Below the pieces are notes generated by a model, which saw only the letters and a program-made list of their open reading frames with translations, was not told the DNA's origin and did not search any database. Positions 32,448 to 40,895 of a stretch of 64,000 nt of DNA are shown here, piece by piece. The position numbers and the translations under genes were made by a program. Numbering within the stretch: position 1 is the first letter of the stretch; the number at the start of each line of letters is the position of its first letter. The stretch covers positions 124,001 through 188,000 of the forward strand of contig JACRJI010000016.1 in the NCBI GenBank assembly GCA_016235665.1. The letters are read 5' to 3'. Source of the stretch: a candidate division TA06 bacterium. GTDB taxonomy: Bacteria; Edwardsbacteria; AC1; EtOH8.

Positions 32448-34109
32448 TTAGTACTCAAAAGTACTCCCCCCTATGAACTCCCTCAGTATCGAGGTATGCG
32501 GCACCTCGTCGGCGAACACCGGCACGAACATCTGCAAAAAGCGCTGCAGGCGATAGGCCTCGTAAAAGGCGGGATCGTCGGTGGGCACTTCCATCAAAAA
32601 GCGCTCGGCGTACATCCGCAGCACGGCCGGCTCGTAGATCAAAGTGGAATTGAAGATGATGTCAGCCTCCTCCTGGAAGGGAAAGATATTGCGCTCCTCG
32701 CCCCGCTGGACCGCGGGCCAGACCTTTAAGGTATGGGCGGCCCGGTAGCCCCTAAACAGCCGGTCCCGCACGATGCGCCGGATCAGCCGGACGTCCGAGG
32801 TGTTGATGCGGTTGTGGTTGTCCAGACAGAGCTGGGTCAGCGCGCTGATGTAGACCTTGAGCTTGTTCTCGGCCGGAACCGACCTGGTAAGTTTGGAATT
32901 CAATCCGTGGATGCCCTCCACCAAAAGGATGTCGTCATTCTTCAGTTTTAGCTTGATGGTCTTTTCGGCCCTCTGTCCGGTATGGAAATCGTAGACCGGG
33001 GTGGCCACTTCCTCCCCAGCCAACAGGGCGGTCATCTGCTGGTTGAACAGCTCCAGGTCCACCGCGCTTAAGGACTCGAAATCCGGCTTGCCGTCCTCGC
33101 CCAGCGGGGTCTGCTCCCGCCCCAGAAAATAGTTGTCGGTGGACAGGGCGATGGGATGCAGCCCGTTGACCTTGAGCTGGATCATCAACCGTTTGCTGGA
33201 GGTGGTCTTGCCCGAGGATGAGGGTCCGGCGATCAGCACTAACTTGACCCGCTGGCGCTGGGCGGTGATCCGGTCGGCCACCTCCACTATCTTCTTCTCG
33301 TGAAAGCCCTCGGCGATCCGGATCAGCTCGCTCATCTGCCCGGCCAGGCACAGCTCGTTGAGCTCGCCCACGTTGTTGACCCCCAGGATCCGGTTCCAGT
33401 CCTTGGTCTCCTTGTAGATCTGGAACAGCTTGGCCTGGGGGGAGATCTCCGGGATCCGCTCCGGATTGCGCTGCTGGGGAAAGCGCAGCACGAAGCCCGG
33501 GGGATACACTGTCAACTCGAAGCGGTCTATCAGACCGGCTCCCGGCACCACCGGCCCGTGGTAGATGTCCTTGAAGACCCCGCAGCCCACCAGCCGGACC
33601 TCGGTCAGGCGGATTGTGGTCAAAAGCTTGGCCTTGTCGGAATAGCCCTCGGCTTCGAAATATTCCTTGGCTTCCTCGATGGAGACGGTTTCTTTGACAA
33701 AGGGGCGGTTCTCGGAAACAATCAGGCGCATCCGGGCCTCGATCTTGCCCAGAGTATCTTCGTCCAGAGCCTGGTCCCCGCTGAAATCAAAATAATAGCC
33801 GTTGGCCAGCGACTGGCCCACCACCACCCGGGCCGCGGGATAGAGTTCTTTGATGGCCTCGTATAGTATCAGGCAGGCGGCCCGGCGGTACAGGGCTATG
33901 CCCTCGCGGCCGGAATAGAACACCGGCTCCAGGCGGCAGTTGGAATGAACTGTGGCATCCAGGCTGACCAGCTGCTGGTTCATCTTAGCGGCCAGGATCT
34001 TGGCAGGAGATTTGTCCAAGTATTTTTTAAAGATGGCCTGGACCTGTTCCCCGGCCTTGGTGGGCACCCGCTGGCCGTCCAGTTGGATCTCGATTGATTT
34101 ATGGGTCAT
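32448..34109 (-). CDS. Nucleoside (uridine-type) kinase fused to ThrRS-like TGS and editing-like domains
   Basis: 553 residues. Residues 1-65 are TGS-like and 70-250 resemble the second additional domain of threonyl-tRNA synthetase (GYYFDF, RAACLILYEAIKELYP). The C-terminal half is a phosphoribulokinase/uridine kinase with P-loop GPSSSGKTTSSKR, STDNYF and LLVEGIHGLN. This architecture is known in many bacteria and annotated as a nucleoside kinase; its physiological substrate is not settled. The aminoacylation core of ThrRS is absent. A promoter at 34196-34224 and a leader hairpin at 34154-34181 precede it. It is a single-gene unit divergent from tdk. Confidence 0.88.
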   Translation of the reverse strand: MTHKSIEIQLDGQRVPTKAGEQVQAIFKKYLDKSPAKILAAKMNQQLVSLDATVHSNCRLEPVFYSGREGIALYRRAACLILYEAIKELYPAARVVVGQSLANGYYFDFSGDQALDEDTLGKIEARMRLIVSENRPFVKETVSIEEAKEYFEAEGYSDKAKLLTTIRLTEVRLVGCGVFKDIYHGPVVPGAGLIDRFELTVYPPGFVLRFPQQRNPERIPEISPQAKLFQIYKETKDWNRILGVNNVGELNELCLAGQMSELIRIAEGFHEKKIVEVADRITAQRQRVKLVLIAGPSSSGKTTSSKRLMIQLKVNGLHPIALSTDNYFLGREQTPLGEDGKPDFESLSAVDLELFNQQMTALLAGEEVATPVYDFHTGQRAEKTIKLKLKNDDILLVEGIHGLNSKLTRSVPAENKLKVYISALTQLCLDNHNRINTSDVRLIRRIVRDRLFRGYRAAHTLKVWPAVQRGEERNIFPFQEEADIIFNSTLIYEPAVLRMYAERFLMEVPTDDPAFYEAYRLQRFLQMFVPVFADEVPHTSILREFIGGSTFEY

Positions 34110-34153
34110 GTTGTCTTCTGATTTTTTCTGGTTGTGCGTTTATTGAAATTTAT

Positions 34154-34181
34154 AGCCGACCCGCAATCTGCCGGGCCGGCT
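34154..34181 (-). promoter_or_regulatory. Hairpin in the leader of the nucleoside kinase mRNA
   Basis: Ten-base arms (34154-34163 and 34172-34181) pair fully on the minus-strand RNA with one G-U, while the plus strand would have an A-C mismatch. It lies between promoter and start codon, 45 bases before the ATG. Role unknown; possibly leader stability or attenuation. Confidence 0.5.
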
Positions 34182-34195
34182 TTTCCACTGCCAAT

Positions 34196-34224
34196 AATGT
34201 AACCTAAAAAGAGGCTGATGTCAA
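34196..34224 (-). promoter_or_regulatory. Sigma70-type promoter for the nucleoside kinase
   Basis: Minus strand TTGACA (34224-34219), 17-base spacer, TACATT (34201-34196). This leaves a leader of about 80 bases. Confidence 0.7.
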
Positions 34225-34309
34225 GTGATTTTTGGGATTTTCTCACCGGCATATTAGGCCACTGCCACATGCAAAGAAAAAGGCTTGGCTAAAAAGATGT
34301 CCCTGGGTC

Positions 34310-34339
34310 TTGATTTACCACCGGTTTTGATTGTATAGT
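34310..34339 (+). promoter_or_regulatory. Sigma70-type promoter for tdk
   Basis: TTGATT (34310-34315), 18-base spacer, TATAGT (34334-34339), 43 bases before the tdk ATG. Confidence 0.6.
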
Positions 34340-34382
34340 TATTTATCAGCCTGTGTTTTACAAAGAAAGGGCCCTATTACTT

Positions 34383-34991
34383 ATGATCAACGGACAACTG
34401 GAAGTCATTTGCGGATGTATGTTCAGCGGCAAGACCGAGGAGCTGATCCGCCGGCTCAAGCGGGCCAGCTACGCCCGGCAGAAGGTGCAGATATTCAAGC
34501 ACTCCTTCGACACCAGATACGATGAACTGAGCATTACCACCCATTACGGGCTGAAGCTGCCCACCGTACCCTGCCGGGAGCCGGGGGACATCATCCGGGG
34601 CATAGAGCGCGGGGTGCAGGTGGTGGGAATAGACGAGGTCCAGTTCTATGGGGACCTGATAGTGCCGGCCATCGAGGAAGTGTTGAACCAGGACATCAAG
34701 GTGATCGTCTCCGGCCTAGACATGGATTTCCGGGGTGAAGCCTTCGGGGCTATGCCCCGGCTTTTGACCATGGCCGAGCAGGTGGACAAGCTGACCGCCA
34801 TTTGCTCGGTCTGCGGTGAGCCAGCCACCCGCACCCAGAGGCTTTTGGACGGACACCCGGCCCCATATGACAGCGAAGTGGTCTCGGTAGGATCTACGGA
34901 GAAATACGAGGCCCGCTGCCGCAAATGCCATGCGGTTCCCGGCAAGCCGGACCAGGGGCCTTTTCACCTTTCCCCCCAGCTGGAGATGTAA
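34383..34991 (+). CDS. tdk: Thymidine kinase (type II)
   Basis: 202 residues from ATG 34383; an in-frame GTG at 34353 would add ten atypical residues. P-loop CMFSGKT (12-18), GIDEVQFY with the catalytic Glu, a lasso region and a zinc site of two cysteine pairs (CSVCG and CRKCH) match bacterial tetrameric thymidine kinases. It phosphorylates thymidine to dTMP in salvage. Only three bases separate its stop from the HIT gene, so the two are cotranscribed. Confidence 0.96.
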   Translation: MINGQLEVICGCMFSGKTEELIRRLKRASYARQKVQIFKHSFDTRYDELSITTHYGLKLPTVPCREPGDIIRGIERGVQVVGIDEVQFYGDLIVPAIEEVLNQDIKVIVSGLDMDFRGEAFGAMPRLLTMAEQVDKLTAICSVCGEPATRTQRLLDGHPAPYDSEVVSVGSTEKYEARCRKCHAVPGKPDQGPFHLSPQLEM

Positions 34992-34994
34992 ACA

Positions 34995-35462
34995 ATGAAG
35001 TGGAAAGCACCGGAGGAATGGGCCCGGCTGAAAGCAGGCATTGACTGCCCGATGTGCCTTGAAAAAGGGTTGGATGAGAATCCCCACAGTTTTAAGGTGA
35101 TCGAGCTTCATCGCTCCATAGTCCGGTTTAACAAGAACCAGCATATGAAAGGCTGGACCACCCTGGTGCTGAAACGGCATGTCACGGAGCTGTTCGAACT
35201 GGGGCCGGAAGAACGGGCGGAGTTCTGGAATGAGGTTTCCCTGGTGGCCGAGGCGCTTAACGACATCTACCACCCGGCCAAGATCAACTACTGCATCTGG
35301 GGGAACATCGTGCCACATCTGCACTGCCACCTGTTCCCCCGGTTCTATGAGGATGACCCGGGCAGGCCTGTCAACCAGAACGAGAAGGAAGTGCTTCTTT
35401 CCCTTGATGAATACCGGTCGTTGATTAAAGACATCAAGGACAGATTAAACCATGGACGGTGA
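34995..35462 (+). CDS. HIT family hydrolase or transferase
   Basis: 155 residues. The signature HLHCHLFPRF near residue 103 is the histidine triad of nucleotide-binding HIT enzymes. An N-terminal CPMC pair (C15/C18) may bind zinc with later residues. Such proteins split or transfer nucleoside phosphates (for example Ap4A, AMP-amino acid adducts). Translation probably couples with tdk, giving a small nucleotide-salvage unit. Confidence 0.9.
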   Translation: MKWKAPEEWARLKAGIDCPMCLEKGLDENPHSFKVIELHRSIVRFNKNQHMKGWTTLVLKRHVTELFELGPEERAEFWNEVSLVAEALNDIYHPAKINYCIWGNIVPHLHCHLFPRFYEDDPGRPVNQNEKEVLLSLDEYRSLIKDIKDRLNHGR

Positions 35463-35538
35463 AACATTATTTGCCCGGTTGGCGTAATTTGACATGGTCA
35501 TATGAGCACAACCATTAATTGAATGATATGGGAGCCCT

Positions 35539-36264
35539 ATGAGCAAGATTACGGTCAAAAAAGCGGTATATCTGTCCCTGGGCATCATCACCCTGGGATG
35601 GATACAGAAGATCTACAATTATCTCTCCACCAAGCCTTCTCTGCCCGAACAGCTTGGTATTAAGGTCAAGCTGAGTGAGAACCTGCCTCAGGCTTCTTTA
35701 TACATTGTTACGGTGGGCATTTTCACCTTCCTGCTGGTCTGGTATCTGCTCAAGCTGGCCAATGAGGGTTTTGGCTCCCTGGGTTTCAACCGCAACCAGC
35801 TGGGAAAGCAGATAGCCATAGGCGCTTTGTTCGGGATCGGCATCTTTGCCCTGGACACAATTCTGGTCAGCCCGGTGCTGGGGGCCCTGCTGCCAAACGC
35901 CGCGGCTGAGGGCGAAAACATAAAATATTTGTTCGGCAAATTGTACAATTTCCCGATCCTGTTGTTCCTGGGTATTTTCAAGGGCGGGTTTTTGGAAGAA
36001 CTCTGGCGGATATTCGTTCTGACCAGATTCGAAAAAGCTTTCCGTAAACCGGGACTGATCTTTGCCCTGATATTCTTCTCATTGATGTTCGGCCTGGGGC
36101 ATGCCTATCAGGGGATCTCCGGGATAATTTCCACCGCCATCATAGGTTTTCTTGACGGCCTGGTCTACCTGCGCAAGAGAAACGCCATGGAGGCGGTCAC
36201 GGCCCATGCCGTGTTTGATGTGGTGGCTTTGGTATTGGGCTTCATTATTTATTACGGCAAGTAA
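35539..36264 (+). CDS. CPBP family intramembrane protease
   Basis: 241 residues with six or more membrane segments. The CPBP (Abi/Rce1-like) motifs are EELWR near 155, FGLGHAYQG near 185 and HAVFD near 225, supplying the Glu/His catalytic set. GGGAG lies five bases before the ATG. A TTGACA at 35489-35494 may serve as -35, but the -10 is weak. Bacterial members process membrane peptides or confer bacteriocin immunity; the target here is unknown. Second CPBP gene at 37948. Confidence 0.9.
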   Translation: MSKITVKKAVYLSLGIITLGWIQKIYNYLSTKPSLPEQLGIKVKLSENLPQASLYIVTVGIFTFLLVWYLLKLANEGFGSLGFNRNQLGKQIAIGALFGIGIFALDTILVSPVLGALLPNAAAEGENIKYLFGKLYNFPILLFLGIFKGGFLEELWRIFVLTRFEKAFRKPGLIFALIFFSLMFGLGHAYQGISGIISTAIIGFLDGLVYLRKRNAMEAVTAHAVFDVVALVLGFIIYYGK

Positions 36265-36286
36265 AGATCCCTTAAACGGAAGTCAA

Positions 36287-36320
36287 AAAGCCCGAATGAT
36301 CTCTCATTCGGGCTTTAATA
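36287..36320. terminator. Bidirectional terminator between CPBP and SWIB-like genes
   Basis: A 13-bp stem (36287-36299 with 36304-36316) with TCTC loop; A5 on the left and T3 plus AT-rich sequence on the right make it useful to the plus-strand CPBP gene and the minus-strand SWIB/tRNA unit. Confidence 0.87.
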
Positions 36321-36370
36321 TTTTTCGGCCACCTGGTCTGCCGGGAAGGAACTCAATGCTGCGTGTGATT

Positions 36371-36520
36371 TTATTTGGTGGTTTTAACCTGGAGATTGTT
36401 TTCCCGAATGTAAGCCCAGAGCCCTTTGGTCAATTCCATGCCGGTGATGGTAGCCCCTTCTTTTTTCTTGAACACTTTGGCCAGGGTTGCGTCCAGCTTG
36501 ATGGTTCCGCCTGCTGCCAT
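36371..36520 (-). CDS. Very small SWIB/MDM2-like protein (49 residues)
   Basis: The ATG at 36518-36520 has an excellent AAAGGAG seven bases upstream, so this short gene is real even though the frame is open further up. The sequence (TIKLDATLAKVFK...MELTKGLWAYIRENNLQ) matches the first half of the SWIB domain known from chromatin proteins and from chlamydial DNA-binding-like proteins. The usual second half is missing: the protein ends four residues later. It lies 50 bases downstream of tRNA-His on the same strand, before a terminator, so it may be processed from a tRNA transcript. Either a family of mini-SWIB proteins or a decayed gene. Confidence 0.75.
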   Translation of the reverse strand: MAAGGTIKLDATLAKVFKKKEGATITGMELTKGLWAYIRENNLQVKTTK

Positions 36521-36570
36521 TTTAGCTCTCCTTTTGTTGAATGTTTTTAGGTGAACTTTGGTTGATTTTT

Positions 36571-36648
36571 TGGGGTGGATGAGGGGATTCGAACCCCCGG
36601 CCTTCGGATCCACAATCCGACGTTCTAACCAGCTGAACTACATCCACC
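36571..36648 (-). tRNA. tRNA-His (GTG)
   Basis: Cloverleaf with anticodon loop TTGTGGA. The extra G at position -1 (36648) opposite C73 is the histidine identity feature. CCA is encoded at 36571-36573. Confidence 0.97.
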
Positions 36649-36718
36649 ATGTTCTTTATGACTTGAACCTTATGATTTGGTTCAAGGAATTTTCTCGTTT
36701 CTTTTCCAGCCTTGAATA

Positions 36719-36795
36719 TGGTACGCCTGACAGGATTCGGACCTGTGACCCTCTGCTTAGAAGGCAGATGCTCTATCCAACTGAGCTACAGGCGC
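36719..36795 (-). tRNA. tRNA-Arg (TCT)
   Basis: Cloverleaf with anticodon loop CTTCTAA, acceptor GCGCCTG/CAGGCGT (one G-U at the end), discriminator A and encoded CCA. Confidence 0.97.
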
Positions 36796-37028
36796 ATATT
36801 ATTGCCGCCTTGATTGATGGGCTCCCTTGCTTCCAGTCCTGAACGGCTCGATTGAGCTCGCCGAAGTCCTGTCGAAGGAAGCTACCACCGCCGCAGCGGG
36901 GTCCCGCCCAAGGCGGGACAGGCGCACATCGTTGCTTTTTGGGTCCTGATCATTGGGATATCTTCTCCAAATCATGCTTCAATCCCATAAGCCACAAATC
37001 CCGATCATCCATAACCTGTTCCCTGAGT
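36796..37028. other. Spacer between tRNA-Arg and tRNA-Pro with GC hairpin
   Basis: No gene is apparent. It holds a 7-bp GC stem with a three-base loop (36902-36918) and a 'cgccgaagtcctgtcgaagg' stretch of the kind seen as dispersed intergenic repeats in candidate-phylum genomes. The spacer is much longer than needed for a tRNA cluster. Confidence 0.5.
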
Positions 37029-37104
37029 TGGTCGGGGTGCCCAGACTCGAACTGGGGGCTTCTTGCTCCCAAAGCAAGCGCGCTACCAACTGCGCCACAC
37101 CCCG
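37029..37104 (-). tRNA. tRNA-Pro (TGG)
   Basis: Cloverleaf with anticodon loop TTTGGGA, acceptor CGGGGTG/CACCCCG, discriminator A, CCA encoded at 37029-37031. Confidence 0.97.
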
Positions 37105-37173
37105 CTTTATAACAATAACTTGTAATTATATAACACTTTTACCGGCGATGTCAAGCAATACCGGGGGTTCGAT

Positions 37174-37794
37174 TCAGGCCACAGGAAAGTTGTGCCGGTC
37201 ATGGCCAGACAGACTGGCTATCAGGGAAGCGATCTTCTTTAGGGCCAGGGTCCGGTGGCTGATCCTGTTCTTCTCTTCAGGGGAAAGCTGGGCCATGGTC
37301 TTTTCATATTGGGGCAGCCAGAACACCGGATCGTAGCCGAAGCCATTATGGCCCCGGGGCTGGTCTGTGATACGGCCTTCTATCTTCCCCTCGGTAAAAT
37401 AGGCCCGGTTGTGATTGGAGACCAGGGCCATGGTGCAGACGAAGCGGGCGGTCAGTTTTTCAGGGGGCAGGCCCTTGATCTCGGCCAGCAGTTTTTGGAT
37501 GTTCTTTTCGGAGTCGGCCTCCTCCCCGGCATAGCGGGCGGAATGAACCCCCGGGCGGCCCTGCAGGGCATCCACCTCCAAGCCGGAGTCGTCAGCCAGG
37601 GCCCAGCAGCCGGAGTGATAGGCCGCGGTCTGGGCCTTAAGCAGAGCGTTGTCGGCAAAGGTCTTTCCCGTCTCCTCCACCTCCGGGTACTCCGGAAGAT
37701 CATTCAGGCTCAGAAACTCCACCCCGTCCACTTTAAGGATCTGGGAGATCTCCCTTAGCTTGTGAGCGTTCCTGGTGGCGATGATAATCTGCAT
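37174..37794 (-). CDS. rdgB: XTP/dITP pyrophosphatase (RdgB/HAM1)
   Basis: 206 residues, normal length. Begins IIATRNAHKLREI (the T/S-x-N-x-x-K substrate motif), with ADDSGLEVDAL and GHNGFGYDPVFW downstream and SHRTLALKK at the end, all family hallmarks. It removes inosine and xanthosine triphosphates from the nucleotide pool. It lies upstream of the three tRNAs on the same strand, with a 69-base gap to tRNA-Pro. Confidence 0.96.
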   Translation of the reverse strand: MQIIIATRNAHKLREISQILKVDGVEFLSLNDLPEYPEVEETGKTFADNALLKAQTAAYHSGCWALADDSGLEVDALQGRPGVHSARYAGEEADSEKNIQKLLAEIKGLPPEKLTARFVCTMALVSNHNRAYFTEGKIEGRITDQPRGHNGFGYDPVFWLPQYEKTMAQLSPEEKNRISHRTLALKKIASLIASLSGHDRHNFPVA

Positions 37795-37822
37795 AATGGC
37801 TGGTTTTGATTAAATTTCAAGC

Positions 37823-37843
37823 ACTAAATGCTAAATCCTAAAT
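37823..37843. repeat. Three heptamers NCTAAAT
   Basis: Actaaat, gctaaat and cctaaat follow each other exactly in the gap between the CPBP and rdgB genes. Confidence 0.75.
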
Positions 37844-37947
37844 AATGCCCAATGATCAATGTATTCAATTACCCGGCTGTTTTAGGTTTATAGATTCGTG
37901 CTTGTTTAGAGTTTAGATATTGGCTTTTGGATCTTTCCGGCCTCAGG

Positions 37948-38652
37948 TTATCTCAGGTATTTCCACACCAGGAAGATGATGGCCCCCCAGCCCCCCAGCC
38001 CGTGGCAGATGGCCGCGGCCCAGATGTTTTTAGTGTGTTGGGTCAGCCAGGCCAGCACCAGCCCGCTCAGGAACACCAGTCCCACCAATGGCAGGCCGGG
38101 CAGCCCCGGCATCAAAAAGCCCACCGTCACCAGGTGGTAAAAGGTGAACAGCAGGGCCGAGATCAGCACCGTTTTGGTTTTGGAAAACCTAAGGCTTAAA
38201 AGCCCCTGCAGACCGGCCCGCCAGTACAGCTCCTCGCCCACCGGGACTATGATCCCCACAAACAAAAAGAACTGCCAGAAGCTGTAGCGCAGGGCCTGGC
38301 TCTGGGCCAGGCGCTGGGAGCAGGCCTGCAAAATGTTTCCGGAAACAGCCTGGGTGAAGAACATGGTCCCCAGCACCAGGATCAGGGCCGCCGCTCCCAG
38401 GGCCGATGATATTCCCCAGACCAGGCTATTTAGGATGTTCCGGGGCCTCATTACCAGCATTGACTTTAACCGGAAGGCCCTGATCACCCAATACGCTCCG
38501 CCGTAAAAAATCAGGCAGCACAGGAGGATGGCCAGCCAGGCGTCATTCAATATCCACAGCCCCAGCCAGTTGGCCAGGGCCGGGGCCAGGGTCAGGGCCG
38601 CCAGCAGAAAATCTATGGCCGGGCGGGAATGTTTATTCCGGTGTTTGTTCAT
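37948..38652 (-). CDS. CPBP family intramembrane protease (second)
   Basis: 234 residues, about six membrane segments. CPBP motifs EELYWR near 144, FTFYHL near 172 and a late CHGLGGW (in place of HxxxN/D) can be read. The gene starts inside the end of the dus gene, overlapping by 20 bases. It shares no close similarity with the CPBP protein at 35539. The target is unknown. Confidence 0.87.
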   Translation of the reverse strand: MNKHRNKHSRPAIDFLLAALTLAPALANWLGLWILNDAWLAILLCCLIFYGGAYWVIRAFRLKSMLVMRPRNILNSLVWGISSALGAAALILVLGTMFFTQAVSGNILQACSQRLAQSQALRYSFWQFFLFVGIIVPVGEELYWRAGLQGLLSLRFSKTKTVLISALLFTFYHLVTVGFLMPGLPGLPLVGLVFLSGLVLAWLTQHTKNIWAAAICHGLGGWGAIIFLVWKYLR

Positions 38653-39652
38653 CCATATCCCCCTGATGCCGGTGGATGGAGTTTTGAAGTTTTTCCAGCA
38701 GGCCCAGCACTTCCTCCCTGGTCTCGGCCCGCATCAGTTCCTGGCGCAGGGCGGCCGCCCCGGGAATGCCCTTGATGTACCAGCCCAGGTGCTTGCGCAT
38801 CTCCCGGAGGCCCCGGGTCTGGCCCTTGTCGGCCACCGCCATCTCTATGTGCTGGATTATGACCGCCAGCTTTTCCGGCCAGCTTACTTCATATTCTGAT
38901 TTTTGATTTTTGATTTTTGATTTTAGGCAGTCGTTGATCTCGGCAAACAGAAAGGGATTTCCCAGTGCCGCCCGGCCCACCATCACCAGGTCGCAGCCGG
39001 TCTCCTCCGCCATCCTTGCGGCGTCGGCCCCGCTGCGGATATCGCCGTTGCCTATCACCGGGATATTGACCGCCTGCTTGACCCGGCCGATCACCGCCCA
39101 GTCGGCCGAACCGGAGAACATCTGGCTTTTGGTCCGGCCGTGGACCGCTATGGCCGCGATCCCGCTGCCCTCAAGTATTTTGGCGATCTCCACCGCATTC
39201 TCGGCCCCCACTTCCCAGCCGCTCCGGATTTTGGCCAGCACCGGCCGGGGCGAGGCCTGGACCGCGGCCCGGGCGATCTGCCCCACCAGCTCCGGATCCT
39301 TGAGCAGGGCCGACCCGCCACCGTTCTTGACGATCTTGGGGGCCGGACAGCCGAAATTAAGGTCGTAGCAGTCGGGGGCCAAAGGCTCCAGCCAGGCCAC
39401 CGCCTCGGCAAAGGCCTGGGGCCTTTTGCCGAAAAGCTGGAGGGCCACCGGACGCTCCTCCTCCCGGAATCCGGCCATTTTGAGGGTCTTCCCGTGACGG
39501 CGGGACAGGGCCTCGGTGGAAAGCATCTCGGAATATACCAAAGCCGCCCCGTACCTGCGGCATATAACGCGAAAGGCCGAATCGGTGATGCCCGCCATGG
39601 GCGCCAGCACCGCCCGGCCCTTAAGTTGGCTGATGTCTAACGCTGTTCCCAA
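38633..39652 (-). CDS. dusB: tRNA-dihydrouridine synthase (DusB/NifR3-like)
   Basis: 339 residues with a TTG start preceded by AGGA seven bases upstream. LAPMAGITDSAFR (FMN site), catalytic cysteine in NFGCPAPK, VHGRTKSQ and GNGDIRSG, MVGRAALGNP are all present. It reduces uridines in tRNA D-loops using FMN and NADPH. After the core, a run coding KSKIKNQKSE is made by four tandem copies of a 7-base unit (38897-38924), which looks inserted. It overlaps the downstream CPBP gene by 20 bases. Confidence 0.94.
   Translation of the reverse strand: MGTALDISQLKGRAVLAPMAGITDSAFRVICRRYGAALVYSEMLSTEALSRRHGKTLKMAGFREEERPVALQLFGKRPQAFAEAVAWLEPLAPDCYDLNFGCPAPKIVKNGGGSALLKDPELVGQIARAAVQASPRPVLAKIRSGWEVGAENAVEIAKILEGSGIAAIAVHGRTKSQMFSGSADWAVIGRVKQAVNIPVIGNGDIRSGADAARMAEETGCDLVMVGRAALGNPFLFAEINDCLKSKIKNQKSEYEVSWPEKLAVIIQHIEMAVADKGQTRGLREMRKHLGWYIKGIPGAAALRQELMRAETREEVLGLLEKLQNSIHRHQGDMDEQTPE
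38897..38924. repeat. Four tandem heptamers TGATTTT inside dusB
   Basis: Four exact copies with nothing between. As the unit is not a multiple of three, gain or loss of a copy would shift the dusB reading frame after the catalytic core. Confidence 0.9.
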
Positions 39653-39848
39653 ATTGTGTCCTGAATTGTTTTGGTGAATGAAACCCGGCTAGGTTGAGAT
39701 AGACCGTTTTCCAATGAGGAACCCAGGAAAGAAACATTGTTGTTTCCCGTTGGCCCTGCTGGCAGCTATAAATATTTCTGAGCAAACTGCGGAAATCGTC
39801 CGGCTAAGTATATGCCGGAGCCTGCGTCCTGTTTTGATTTCTAAAATG

Positions 39849-40877
39849 CTACTCCCGGTTCTTCTGCCACTTCATGAAGAACACCCAAACCAATATTATA
39901 AACACGATGGCCAGGATGGAGATCAGCCTGCGGTCGGCCGAGGCCGCCATGATGGACAGCACCGACAGGAAGAAAGTACTGCCGTAAAGGAACAGCACCG
40001 CCCCCTGGTGGGAAAACCCGGCCGACAAAAGCAGGTGGTGGATGTGCTCCTTGTCCGCCTGGTAGAATTTCTGGCCCCTCCGGGTGCGGCGCAGCACCGC
40101 CTTGACGGTGTCGAAGATCGGCACTCCCAGGGCGGCGATGGGCAGCAGCAGGGAGATGGCGGCCACGCTCTTCATGGTGCCCAGAGTGGTCATGGCCCCG
40201 AACAGGAAACCGAGCAGGGTGGCCCCGGAGTCGCCCAGAAATATTTTGGCCGGATGAAAGTTGAACGGCAGAAATCCCAGCAGGCTCCCCAGCATCAGGA
40301 TCGAGGTCAAAGCCACCAGCGGTTGGCCGGTCTGTTCGGCCACAAAGAAAATTGTGAGAGCCACGATGGCGCTGACCCCGGCGGCCAGCCCGTCCAGACC
40401 GTCCAAGAAATTGAGGGCGTTGATCAGGAACACTATCCACAAGGCGGTGAAGGGATAGCTCAGCAGACCCAGGTCCAGTCTTCCGCCCAGGGGATTGGGA
40501 AGCATGGTGATCAGAAATCCCCCCCAGACCAGTACACCGGCCGCCGCGAACTGCACCAGGAACCTCAAGGCCACCGAGGCGTCCTTGAGGTCGTCGTACA
40601 GCCCGATGCCGAAGATCATCAGCCCGCCCAGGGTCAAAGCCAGAAGCTTCCGGTCCATTGTTTCGAACACCTGGGGCCAGATGCCCCTGGCCAGCCACAG
40701 GCAGATGAAAAATGACGCCGCCACCGCCGCCCCGCCCAGACAGGGAACTTCCTTCTGGTGGACCTTGCGCAGGCCGGGGCGGTCAAAGACCTGGTACCTT
40801 ACCGACAGGGCCATTGCCAGCGGGGTCAGTCCCAGGGCCAGCATGGCCGCCCCGAAAAATGACAGAAGATAATGCAT
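39849..40877 (-). CDS. WecA/TagO-like polyprenyl-phosphate sugar-1-phosphate transferase (first copy)
   Basis: 342 residues with about ten membrane helices. The catalytic motifs YDDLKD, NALNFLDGLDGLAAG and LGDSGAT belong to the GT4/MraY family that loads GlcNAc-1-P or a similar sugar onto undecaprenyl phosphate at the start of O-antigen or teichoic-like glycan synthesis. HIHH in the cytoplasmic loop (KEHIHHLL) fits the WecA group rather than MraY. It is far from the polysaccharide locus, where a second copy lies at 54374. Confidence 0.92.
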   Translation of the reverse strand: MHYLLSFFGAAMLALGLTPLAMALSVRYQVFDRPGLRKVHQKEVPCLGGAAVAASFFICLWLARGIWPQVFETMDRKLLALTLGGLMIFGIGLYDDLKDASVALRFLVQFAAAGVLVWGGFLITMLPNPLGGRLDLGLLSYPFTALWIVFLINALNFLDGLDGLAAGVSAIVALTIFFVAEQTGQPLVALTSILMLGSLLGFLPFNFHPAKIFLGDSGATLLGFLFGAMTTLGTMKSVAAISLLLPIAALGVPIFDTVKAVLRRTRRGQKFYQADKEHIHHLLLSAGFSHQGAVLFLYGSTFFLSVLSIMAASADRRLISILAIVFIILVWVFFMKWQKNRE

Positions 40878-40895
40878 AACTTTTTATGGATTTAC

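Noticed and set aside
34154-34185. Plus-strand terminator in the kinase-tdk gap
   Set aside because: Arms pair better on the minus strand, where they lie in the kinase leader; no plus-strand gene ends nearby.
34353-34382. GTG start for thymidine kinase
   Set aside because: It adds residues atypical of the family and lies close behind the promoter with no ribosome site.
39714-40715. Plus-strand open frame rich in Gln and His
   Set aside because: It is antisense to the WecA-like gene with all its motifs; the composition is an artefact of the opposite strand.
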